The notes beneath the pieces are model-generated. The model worked only from the letters and a program-made list of their open reading frames with translations. It did no database searches and was not told the DNA's origin. The translations under genes and the position numbers were made by a program. 64,000 nt of DNA, taken from the NCBI GenBank assembly GCA_027924645.1, contig BSBN01001752.1, positions 10,992,001 to 11,056,000 on the forward strand, read 5' to 3'. Shown here piece after piece: positions 54,001 through 64,000 of the stretch. Every line of letters begins with the position of its first letter. Positions within the stretch are counted from its first letter, which is position 1. Source of the DNA: Cunninghamia lanceolata (Eukaryota; Streptophyta; Pinopsida; Cupressales; Cupressaceae).

Positions 54001-54400
54001 TACGTGCAAATACACGACAATTTTTATCAGAGATGGATGAGCCGCATGTTTCCCATCTTCAAATTAACCAATCATTTCTAATTGATGATGCAAGAAGCCC
54101 AGGGCTCGTATGTCATTCAAACAGAGTCTCGTTCCAAACAAAAATTCATGGAAGTTGTTGATATAATGCCTAATGGGCAATATGTTAATTTACAAGAAAC
54201 ATTTGAAGAAGTGGATGAAGACGATGATGGATTGTTTGAAGAAGATATTTTGATTACCAATGAAGAGATTGGGAGAGAGAATGAGCAACATGTCATAGAT
54301 GAGGATAAGGAAGAAAATCAAGTAGATGCGGACATGAGTGATCAGGATTCTGATCTTGCTGGCAATGCAGATGATTATGATGATGTTTTGTCACCTTAAC
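51061..54400 (+). pseudogene. CACTA (En/Spm) TNP2-type transposase
   Basis: Plus strand, in several broken frames. 51061-51339 is the transposase-associated domain (DKYPCPCKDCLGGK, YQHMIRYGHSGISPW). 51856-52830 is TNP2: FDNKWPNFSQDPHNKRLGLA, YNLPPWLATKPFFLMLSLII, VHGYHGCPTCNF, IAIRHIVDFMHTKKN. 52840-53200 is the DUF4218-like part (ISSLAKGPRLAVIRLG, GPVRMRWMYPIE). 53880-54160 is the DUF4216-like part (VGFIQEIIQVDFG). An acidic tail ends at TAA 54398-54400. Stops and shifts at 51339-51856, 52828, 53200-53330 and 53640-53900 make it a pseudogene. It would cut and paste CACTA ends such as the one at 21636. Confidence 0.85.
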
Positions 54401-55331
54401 TAGCTTGTCACCTTAAGAGGTTAGCTTCTCACCTAAAATTTGGTTATATGTATGGTGCAATTTATTATTGAATGTAATAAAGATCTGAGTATAGGTATGC
54501 TTATTCACTATTGTTTTACTGACACATTTAAAAAATGTAATCATCATTATTCTGCTAGTATATTGTATACAAAACCTGAGATGTTCACTACTGATCTGAA
54601 GTGCATTTAAAGTTAGGTTCAATTATTCTTCTTAGTTTTCTTACTTTGGTTGAAATAAATTTTGTTTAGTTAGAATATAATTTCTTGTATGTCCTATATG
54701 TTTTCTAGATGCTAGACTTTTCTTGTATTTCCTAGATGATAGCTTTAGTTTGTAATACAACTTCTAGCCTCCACATGCATTGAATATGCTTGTGTGAAGG
54801 AAATAGTAATGAAGATCTGTGATTCAATAATATATCTAGATATCTTAACATTAGGTGAACTAAGCTTCCTCATTACAAACAAAGAAATGATCTCTTAGAT
54901 ATTTTAACCAGAATTTGAGCACCAGATTAAATCTTCTTCTCCATTGATTGCTTCAAATAGATATTACAATATAACAAAAGTCTCCTCATATATGTTTCTA
55001 TAAATGCCTATGATGATGATATCAAAATTCGGTCTTGGTTTCTCTTTTATAAGAGAAGAAACAAGCTTCAGACCATTACAAAATATAGCATCTTTTCAAA
55101 ATTCATGCCTCTTCATATAAACTAAACATTAGTTTTATTTAAAACATAATTAAGAGAAAACAAAGAAAGTAGATGTTACCTTTTGAGTCGCCCTTATTTA
55201 TTTATTGGTAATATTTCCTGAACAAGAGCCAGTTTGCTGTGTTGTATTTTGGGTCATACCTTTGTTTCTTAAATCGACTCTTGATCCTTCAAATTTTACC
55301 CGTTTATCGTCTTTGTAGGCAAGGTTACTTA
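54401..55331. other. No gene; 3' flank of the CACTA transposase
   Basis: AT-rich. I looked for a right-hand CACTA end (TAGTG preceded by TTAGTCA motifs) and found none. CTAGATG-type short repeats occur near 54710-54740. Confidence 0.45.
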
Positions 55332-55748
55332 AGGTTTGAACCTTTGAACTTGAACCCTTTTGTTAAAAGTTTAATGGTTCAACGGTCTAAGGTTCAATAC
55401 TCTTTGCCTTCTAATAAGTCGTGTCATGCAGTTATCTTTTGTAATTAATGTATCGTTGAACCCTCCGCTCATACTCTACAACGAAGTTCAATGGTTCAAG
55501 GTTCAACGGTTCACTGTCCCATAGTTGGAACCCATTTTACAAAAGTCACGCGATTGTCTGTTGGTCTATGTAGCCCTTGTGTCTTTAAACCTTCGTATTG
55601 AACCATATCCCTTTTAAGTTCAACAGTTCATGAGCTCAGGTTCAATATTCCCGTAAGTGAATCCTTTGCCCATTTATGTGATTCAATTGGTATGGTCGAA
55701 CCACCATATTGAACCACGCCCTAAAGGTTCAATGGTTCAATAGTTCAA
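55332..55748. repeat. GGTTCAA/TTGAACC motif array
   Basis: GGTTCAA, its complement TTGAACC, or a one-base variant occurs about 16 times in about 415 bp: near 55332, 55336, 55350, 55376, 55391, 55456, 55486, 55493, 55500, 55508, 55598, 55618, 55639, 55709, 55726, 55734 and 55743. Clusters such as GGTTCAAGGTTCAACGGTTC show tandem use. Spacing is irregular and both orientations occur. It ends about 490 bp before the ATG of the plus-strand ORF at 56240. Confidence 0.85.
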
Positions 55749-56239
55749 AGTTTTGGTGATGTTGGTCTTATTTATTCCCGTGGCTTTCTGAGTTAAATTT
55801 AGCGGGAAAGTTAGAGGAAAATATGTCAGAGACTCATTATGAAACCGAGAGTTCTAATTTGGCGGAGGTTACGAATAATCATTATACCATCATGATGGCG
55901 CATGAATAATACTTGCTATTAATGAAGAGGTCAGAATTCATGTCTTTTCAAATATTTCTAGCACATATTACTCCGAGTGATAATTATTCAATCTAGTTAA
56001 TGCCATTGTTAACTAAGAACAAGCCGGATTCAGCAAGTAAAACTGTGCAACGCAGAGGAGAATAATGCAGGAAGTATAAGGTTCTTATTACTCAAATTTC
56101 ACAGTGAATTTACATATCTTGAAGGTGAGTTCTGTTCCTCCTACATGCTATTCCTATTTCTTAGTTGGAAAGAAGAATCTCTTGAGTCTCTATCATTATT
56201 TTCAAAATTTGAAGTGTTTTTCATTGTAATCCTCCAAGT
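55749..56239 (+). promoter_or_regulatory. Putative promoter and leader of the 56240 ORF
   Basis: Contains two E2F-like sites, GCGGGAAA (55802-55809) and TTTGGCGG (55858-55865), and a donor-like GAAGGTGAGT near 56121 that could start a leader intron. No clear TATA box. The assignment is positional only. Confidence 0.3.
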
Positions 56240-59200
56240 ATGGCTTTAAAATCTACATGTTTGGGGAATGAACATGGTCCTAGTCTTACCTATTCTCACT
56301 TTGAATTTGGAGATACTGCGCTGGTACAATATGATTTAGAAGAATTTAGAGAAAGAACTAGAAACCCTGTTCAAACCCCTACGATGAAGAAAATTGTAGA
56401 CAGCGGTTTAGTTGAAGCTGCAGCTTTTCCTCAGGCTATACTGTGCCTGGAATTGGTTCAGGAGTGTATGAATAGGTACGAACCCCAAAACAGATGCATC
56501 AGAAATGCAAATGGTGACGTGTTATTTCATGTCAATAGACAAACCCTCATGTCTATGATGAAGATACCGCCTAAAGAGGCATATTCCAGCCTTGATATTA
56601 CTTCCTCCTATGGGCATTTCTCAGAGAAGAAATTGACTTACAAAAGTGTAATAGCGAGAAATTGGCTGCTGAAATTTCAGAAGGGTGGTTCAAGGTTGCC
56701 CAGGCCACTTATTAGGGATCATTTGACTAAAGAAGTGAGGGATATTGAGGTATTGTTACACAGGCTGAAGGGCAGTCAGCATGCGTATTATTGGGAAGAT
56801 TGGATGTACTTTTTCATACAAGTTATCCTTCAAGGGGAACAATATTTAGATTGGGCCAAAATAGTGGCTGATTGTCTACATCAGGGTTTGAGTAATTGTC
56901 TGGGTGACAGAGATTTTTATATGTCTTCGTACTTGTTCTATTGTCTAGCATCTACAAGAGAATGGTTTGACCTACCTCATGCACCCTTAGCTGAGAATAG
57001 TAAGATTTATGAATATTATTCATAGTTGTAGAGAAGGAATTACTATGAAAATTATAAAAGGGTTAATGATGTCTTCACTGGGAAAATGACCTATGAACTG
57101 GTAGGTAATCTGGGTAAAAGAATGTTCAGTGAAGCAATGCAACTGATTAGCATCTATGGTAGCTTCTTCATTCAATTTTTTGAGTTCACTTACATCAGAG
57201 TTGGAGAATTTGATGGTGAACCTGTTAAGTTACCTAGATATGTGTTTGACCGTTTCGTGCTGATGGAGGTATGTAGACAGTTAGCACATGTAGATAAGAA
57301 ATTCTCATCAAAAAAGGGTTTTGGTATTTCTTTTCCCATTGAACTTGGGCATTATTCATGTCAGTCAAAATCTGATGCTTTGAATTTGGAGGTGAACCTT
57401 AAAAGGTTCAATTTTTAGTTTTTCACTGCCAGGTCTCAATTTGACAGCAAAGGATTTGTCAGAGATAACCTAGATCCTGGAACAGGGCTTTCACACATTC
57501 CTAAGCTAGAGGACTACTGGGAAGACTGTCCAGATGAATTTGAGGTCAGGAGAAGGCTGTGGTGTAGGTTTTCTTTAGGGTAGATAATTACTCTCAATTT
57601 AAACATGGATATTTTTGGAATTATTGATGATGAGGAACAGGTGGTTAACCCACAGTTTGAGAGAGTAGAACAATTACCTATTCCAGAAGTTGACTGGAGC
57701 AAAAAGGAGGAAGATAGAATTAAAGTTAAAACTCTTCCAGTGATAAGGAGAACCAAGAAATGGTTGAGGGAAAAGAGACAGGAAGGGCTTCAGGATAAAA
57801 ATGCCCAACAATTCACTTCAATGATTGGATCATCACTTCCCATAAACTCTTCTAACCAACCTATTGCTATCTGTGGTGCAGGTGCTTCCAAGCCACCAAC
57901 TAAAAGAAGCCCTACCACTAAGAGGTCTAGAAGAGTCCTCACAGATATTTTACCCTCTCGTGTTACCAGGTTGAGGACCAAAGGTAAAAGAAAGAAACAG
58001 GTTTCTGAAACAATAATTGTTGATCTAAATTCAGAGGAAGATTCAGAAGAACCTATGGGTGACAAGGAACTAAGTCCACACAGAACAGAGGAAGTTGACA
58101 CCAGGCCACAGTCAGGGGCCATTCTAGAGACCCCTGAAATATTAATGATTTCAAATGTATCCTCTGATGGATTGAACCCTGAGAAGACAACCTTAGCCCT
58201 TGCGCCAAAGTGGCTAGAAAGTTCTATCTCTGACAAGAAAAAAATAATTCCTTTTGTTCTCCCTTTAGAGGACATGGTGAGCAAATGCTTAGGGAAAACA
58301 CCTAAGCCTAAGAAGCTAAAGGTGACATCCAGAGTGGATATCGATCCAAGTACTGGAAACTGGAGTGCTGAGATAGCTAAACCAGTGACTGAGGAAGAAG
58401 TGCAGGATCCAACAGTGCAGGATTTCACTATTGAGAGAGTGGATCTCAGTGCTGCGTCAAGAGCTGCGGATGTTCATCACCTTGAAGCATCAACTAAGAG
58501 GATAGTTAGTCAGAGTTGGAAAGATGAAAAGGACAAGAGGGAATTGAAGCAGACTCTGTGTTCAATGGTAGAGTACATCAATGCTATACATAATCCCAAC
58601 CCGTAGCCGGTTTCACAATTCTCCCTGTCTTTCGACCCTAAATCACCAGTCAACCAAAAGATGCTAGATCAGGTTCACAGAAACAAGATAGTGGCGAAGA
58701 CATTTGATAGTTGGTTGGATAGCATTGAGCAGAAAGGAACTGAATACATTCGTGAACTCAAGAGCATATATGATCTGACTGCTGCCACCATTGAGGACCT
58801 TAAAGCACAGGTTGATGTTTGGGTGAAAGATGAAGGTAAGTGGATGAATGCAATAAACCAAATAGATGAAGTTCAGAAATATGGGCTCGCGAAGTTTTTG
58901 ATAGAAAAGAGCCTGACTGGTTTGGAAGAAGATTTATTATATGTGAATAAGAAAAATATTGAATGGAGGAATTCCATATCACAGCAAGGACGCTTTGAAC
59001 TTACAAAGTTAATTAAGGAGATAACAGAGTTCACTCAATCGCTGCAACATGACTTGCAATGCATTGATGTTAAATACATAAAAGATGATGGGAAACCAGT
59101 GGAAGATGTCGACGCAGTGGTCCAATCTTTCAAAGATAAAATCAGCTTCGTCAAAGAAAATGACAATATTTTAATTGAGGATTTCTCCCAGATTTCTAAA

Positions 59201-59430
59201 GTTGAGTCACTACTTTACCTCTGTATCGACACACTTCCAGAACACAAATTTTTTTTGGGAAAATGTGAAGGGAAAAAGAAGTTTGGAAGTCAAGAATGAA
59301 ACATATAGGTATTCCCAACTTCCCAAAGATTCAGAAGTTCGTTGCAGCTTTTCAGGAGTGGAAGACTCAACGTGCTTCCCAGGCCACTGATGACAAATCT
59401 GGAGATGCAAATCCGTTGTCCCAGTCATGA
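56240..59430 (+). pseudogene. Long unknown ORF with five in-frame TAG codons
   Basis: A single frame runs from ATG 56240 to TGA 59297-59299, interrupted only by TAG at 57023, 57029, 57416, 57581 and 58604. A better-looking tail (IPNFPKIQKFVAAFQEWKTQ) lies in another frame to TGA 59428-59430, so a late frameshift is likely. The N-terminal ~400 residues look globular (WEDWMYFFIQVILQGEQYLD, DRDFYMSSYLFYCLAS). The middle is basic and Ser/Glu-rich (TTKRSRRVLTDILPSRVTRL). The C-terminus is helical (FDSWLDSIEQKGTEYIRELK). I do not recognise the family; the layout resembles the long ORF of element C and the minus-strand ORF at 60386. No LTR was found around it. Confidence 0.6.
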
Positions 59431-60385
59431 TCTTATTGGCTCACTTTCTTTATTTCAGTTCCTCTTTTATGTTATTTTTCGCAATCTTGATCTTTAAAAT
59501 CAGTTGTTATAAACTAAATCCTATACGGGTCAGAGTTATGTTAACTCTGGGTTTGATTTACTCAAAGATATGTTTAGGGCACTCATATATATAGCTTTTT
59601 AAAAATCTTTTCAGATATAGATAGGGAGACAGAAAAAAAAAGAGGATTTTTTTAGCTAAACTGTTTTATGGTTTTACATTATGTGATGATTGTCTGAGAA
59701 ATTTTTCATCTATGAATGAGAAGAAGAAACAATTACTGCTTACTTAGATCTGTGCGTCTGAGTGTTTGGAATCGGATTTTCTGTGTGAAATCTCCTTTCA
59801 TTTGGTAATTGCACTTTTATTGGACAACTCGTCATATGTGTTCTATTATTTATTGGTTCAGCAAATTCATATGTATGTGTTCATGTATTTGAATGTATCA
59901 AAAGTAGAATCTATGCATTCTATTACTCACTGTTACTGCATAAATTTATCGCATTCATAACATAGTTATGTATGAATGTCAGTTTGCCTTAAGCATTTTC
60001 TGGTTAAAAGTGCATTTGGATAGTTGAATAGATTAAATTCATTAAAAATCTTAAAGGGAGCTGTACCTAAATTCAGAGGGGAACTAATTTAAAAAGTTCA
60101 CCCATTTGTTGCTTAACTCGTTTGTTCTTCAAAGAAGGGTATAGAGTCATAATAAAACATTTTCAGAACAAGGACAAATCTGTTAGCCAATAGTAGACAA
60201 TATTGATTGGAAGCCCGCAACACTTGCAATACACTTGTAGTCCGTTAATCAACATTGGAGACTCATGATCATCCTGATCTGGAAAAGTCCCCCTCTCCAT
60301 GATAGAGTGTCTAAAGGCTTGGTTCTTCCACTGCAACATCTTCAAGGCCCTATTCTTCTGGAGGAGCCAAATACTTTTGCTCCCA
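59431..60385. other. No gene; spacer between two convergent unknown ORFs
   Basis: AT-rich 3' flank of both ORFs. ACTCATATATATAGC near 59581 is TATA-like. No motif, terminal repeat or target duplication was seen. Confidence 0.45.
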
Positions 60386-63300
60386 TTAGTCTATTGTGTA
60401 GTCATGAGGCCATTTGTATTCTTGAATCTTTGATATATTTGTTAGGTGATTCCTCCATCTATTGTCGAGTAACCCACTTCCATCTGTAATGAATTTAGAA
60501 TATCCGATATCTAAGGCTATTATTCCATCCATGATCAAATTGAGGCTTTGGACATTCAATTCACCATCCTTTTGTACATGAGCAATGCAATCAGGAACAA
60601 TTTGGCCAAATTCCTTTCTCCATTCACTGATATTTTTCAATTGGTCATCATCCTTTAATATCCTTGGCACAAACCACTGCTTCAATGTATGAAATGATTC
60701 CATCCTTGTTTTGATCTTCTGATCTTCTCCATTTATATACTGAGATTCATCTATAACTATCTTAACCATCTGCTTAGTTGGCTTCAAAACTGAAGGAGCT
60801 TCTATAGTTCTTTGTAATACCCTGCATAAAGTCATCACGGTATGATTAATTGGCTGCCACTTCTTGAAAAGAGGATCTAGTATAAGTGCACGGGCTTTCA
60901 TCTAGTCAATTGCTTGGGATAATGAAGTGTAGCAATCATACACACTTTTCAATTTGTCCTTAATCAGTTTGATCCTGTGATCCAGGATTTTTTCCAAGAC
61001 ATTGATGATCTGGTCCCTCACTCCCTCGACCTTGGTTTCATTATTAGCTTTTTTCAACTCTACGATCTCCTATCTTAGTACATTCATTTGTTCAGAGGAT
61101 GCACTATCTATATTAGTTGATTGGGTAGTAGGAGGTTGATACAATACTATTTCTTTACTCTGTGAGGGCCCTCCTCCTTTCAATTGCTCTTTTAGTCTTA
61201 CATTTTCTACGAACAATTTATTTACTCATCATTTAAGAATTTATGTTCCTTTTCATATTCTGTCAATTTGTTTTGCATTCCCTTAATAGCAGCTCGAGTG
61301 AACATGGCCGAGTACAATGTCAAGGTTGTAGCTTCTAAAGGAGATGTGTCTTGCAATGTTTTTACCATAGCCGTTCCTCTCATCTCTTTTACCACATCTA
61401 TCAACCTTGGTTTTTGTGCATTTCTTTGCTTGGCCCAAAGTGCCAAGGTCTCAATCTTAGGGCTGTACCCTGTACCACTTATCCCCTCATCATAATCAAA
61501 TTCAGCAATCATCATTGGGTCTTCTTGTGCTCTTACTTGGTCAAGTAAGAATATCTCCTTTAGTTCCATGCCTAGGATAATGGGTATATTACTCTTCAAA
61601 ACCATATCCCTAGCTTCTTGTGGGCTAATATCAACATTATCAATTCCCAATTCATTGAAAGTCTGGGCTACAATCTAATTGTGCTAAGACTCTTTAGCAC
61701 CCATCTTGTTTATCTCTACCCTTTCTTCAAACTCTCTCATTTTCATTTTAATCTAGAAATCCTTAAATTCAGGGGTCTTAATGAAATCATCATCTTCAAT
61801 AAATCTAAGAGCTGCAATTTCCCTCTCATCATCCTGCATTTCCCTTTCTCCCTGCATATGGTTATCAATTCTAGCCTCTGGTTTATGAGCTTCAGTTTCA
61901 TGGACTGGTTGATCTACCTCAACATCATCCTTCAGACTCCTTAGTACACTGGCCACTTCTTCTGTATCTCCCACTCCTTCGCTCATTGCATAGGAGACCA
62001 ATCCATATGGCTCCTATGTCTTCTGTTTCTTAGGAAGTGGTTATTCAGGAGGTGATTCTTGAGGAACATGACATACTGAAATAGTGTTAGGAGATGGCTT
62101 TGAAATTACAATACCACTTGGCCTTTTGGGAGATAATTTGGTGGGCCTCTCTTGCTCTACTACAAACTTATTATAGAATTCCTCAAACTTATCAATTATC
62201 AAATTTATCCTCTTAAGAGGATCTGCTTCTTGTACAAAATACCCTCAGAAGTCACTTTTCTTCTTCTTCTTCATTTCTTGCTCAAGCTTCATCATGATCT
62301 CCCATTTTCTTGTCCTCTAATATACCTCTTGGGGAGTGAAGTAGTTTCTAATCACATCCTCTTCATAATCCACTTGATGAGTGATTGTGACCTTTGTGAG
62401 GAGGTTTTGTCTTATAAAATTCATATGGCCCTCAGGGTCAAAAACCCTTTCACTTCTAGGCCTCAGAGAATATCTTGTCTTAAGGTAAAGTTTTAATTCT
62501 TCAAGGGTGTCAGATCCAATAGATAATTCTTCACAAGTTGTCAAGTTAGGTAGAAATGTACCCTTCTTTTGTTTGTGCATGACACCCTTTTCCATCCACA
62601 ACATCTGCCACATAAATTCTAAAAAGGCTAGCTGAAGAGGAACAAATTTTGGCAATATATGTGGGGCCTATGGGCACCCATAAATCTTGATTATTGTGAT
62701 ATCTTACAGAAAAAACCAATCACCAAAGTTATGAGTATGACCTTGTTCTAGTTTCAAATCCAAGGGCCTCAATACTTGTAGTATAGGTGTGTGTAATCTT
62801 GGTAATGAGTGGCCAAGAACTCTCATAACTCTATTCACAAAGTCATCATGGAACACTGCATAATCAGAGTTTTTGCATCTGCTATCCCATATATAACACC
62901 ATTGTTGCACAGGCAATGACTTCACTTGTTGATCCATCCTACCCAAGCACATCCTTTCTATCCATCATCTTTGTTCTGGTACAATATCAAGTGACACAGT
63001 AAAGAATATAGCCTAAATGGTATAGGTACCCTATTCTCTCTGACTTGCAGGAAGCCTTCATGCAATTCCTTCTCAAGATATGATGCAAAGTCATATTCAA
63101 TGTTTGTCTTAGAGTTCTGAATTCTCATAGCTATCATCATCAAACTAACTAGAATTTTTTCTTCTACATCTATCCCAAGTACTTGACATAAAGCAAAGTG
63201 GGTTTTCTTGAAATAAGTTTGAAAATCTTCTACATCAAACAGTTTGGTGGCAGAGGGGGAGATAGGTATCACCTTGTTGTTAACACCCCTTTTCATGTAT

Positions 63301-63808
63301 ATGGGGAGTTCATTACTTCTCTGTGTTCTCCTTAACCTAGTATATTCTTCCTCACTCTTTTGCAAGTCAACCTTAGTGAGGGCCTGTTTGTTTAGATTGA
63401 AGCATTCAATGATTGCAGCTTTTGTTAATATTACCAACGGTGACCCATCTGTTATCCTCACGGTCCTGGTAACAAGGTGGTAATTCTGGGCTAGAACTCT
63501 AAGAACTCCACATCTATGAAGACATTCAGGACAATTAGCTTAGCTAAGTCTAATGTCCACGAATTTGATACTAGAATTCTCCCTTCCCTCTTTTGATAGA
63601 AATACAAAAATAATTTCCACCCTGAAATAGGAATAAGGGCATCCCTACAACTATGAGCCGTATCCTGAAAAAGCTTCTTGTATCCTCTCTCAGTTGAGTT
63701 AGGCAAGATATCTAAGATAGATTGCTGCAACGATCTCTTTTTACCCTTAGGCTCTTCCTTCTTAGTCTCAGGTTCTTTCTTTTTAGGCGGCATGATATCT
63801 AATGTCAA
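60386..63808 (-). pseudogene. Long unknown minus-strand ORF, degraded
   Basis: Start ATG 63806-63808 (or MPPKKK a few codons later: MPPKKKEPETKKEEPKGKKR). About 1,130 codons with at least three frameshifts (near 63500, 62955, 61220) and more than ten stops of all three kinds. Recognisable blocks: RITDGSPLVILTKAAIIECF, VSLMMIAMRIQNSKTNIEYD, CYIWDSRCKNSDYAVFHDDF, LKLYLKTRYSLRPRSERVFD, then an acidic linker (61750-62000) and a C-terminal helical part (60400-60900: ISEWRKEFGQIVPDCIAHVQ). The family is unknown. It shares the globular-linker-helical layout and an AI..hh.L motif with the element C ORF. It is probably retroelement-borne, but no LTR is visible. Confidence 0.55.
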
Positions 63809-64000
63809 CCTCTACTTGATCTTTCTAAGTTTTTAAATGCAGGATTTCAAACAATTCTATGCTTGTAAAGCTGCTTCAGTAAGTTCAGTGTACTTACTCG
63901 GTATGTGATAGTTGTAGAACTTCGCCCTGTTGAACTCCTAGCTTCCCGCATGACAATCCTTACAAATGAATGCCAAAACAATGTCAAGTTCTCAATTTTA
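63809..64000. other. 5' flank of the minus-strand ORF, cut by the window edge
   Basis: No motif recognised in these 192 bp. Confidence 0.4.

Noticed and set aside
55332..55748. tRNA-like genes, because GGTTCAA resembles the tRNA B box
   Set aside because: No cloverleaf, A box or acceptor stem can be drawn around any copy, and the motif occurs in both orientations at irregular spacing.
54401..56239. Right terminal repeat of the CACTA element
   Set aside because: No TAGTG end with adjoining TTAGTCA motifs was found.

Overview
This window is nuclear DNA of a repeat-rich seed plant. Nearly all of it is built from nested LTR retrotransposons, one CACTA DNA transposon and a few host-gene fragments. 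No intact host gene, rRNA, tRNA or CRISPR array was recognised. The evidence is plant-specific: Ty1/copia elements primed by initiator tRNA-Met, a chromodomain Ty3/gypsy element, a Tat-lineage gypsy element with two RNase H domains and an antisense plant mobile domain (PMD) gene, and a TNP2-type CACTA transposase. A gymnosperm is possible from the repeat style, but I cannot prove the taxon.

Left third (1-21.6 kb). A truncated Copia element (A, minus strand, 3' LTR remnant to about 4.45 kb) is split by a solo LTR (2919-4335). A chromovirus-type gypsy remnant (plus strand, from 5205) ends in a chromodomain and an apparent 2.9-kb 3' LTR (14167-17058). It is split by a full-length but dead Copia element (B, 5566-12863, minus strand, TSD CTTCC). 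From 17.1 to 21.6 kb there is old repeat DNA, including the C-terminus of another gypsy polyprotein (19645-19764).

Middle (21.6-54.4 kb). A CACTA-type end (21636) with subterminal motifs is followed by minus-strand fragments of an inositol-polyphosphate 5-phosphatase-like gene (21923-22240) and of CTR9 (48340-49918). A CACTA transposase pseudogene (51061-54400) lies on the plus strand. Between the two host fragments sits a three-level nest. Element C (22502-48334, minus strand, TSD CAATC) is a pol-less Copia-type element with gag plus a long unknown ORF. A Tat-lineage gypsy element (23033-41353, minus strand, TSD GTATA, LTRs about 99.5% identical) lies inside the 3' LTR of C. A solo LTR (30927-32014, TSD AATCC) lies inside the pol gene of Tat. 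The Tat element carries Gag, protease, G-patch, RT, RNase H, a second RNase H and integrase on the minus strand, and a GC-rich PMD ORF on the plus strand. Both transcription units have leaders packed with the same degenerate motif repeated every 20-21 bp.

Right end (54.4-64 kb). Two further long unknown ORFs, one on each strand (56240-59430 plus, 60386-63808 minus), resemble the long ORF of element C in architecture: a globular N-terminal half, a Lys/Glu-rich linker and a helical C-terminus. The plus-strand ORF is preceded by an array of GGTTCAA/TTGAACC motifs and is interrupted only by TAG codons over about 1,000 codons.

The observations most worth checking are the phased motif arrays in the two Tat leaders, a G-loop stem-loop at the end of every Copia LTR whose stem covaries between families, the recurrent pol-less long ORFs, the GGTTCAA array, and the host-gene fragments between CACTA parts.
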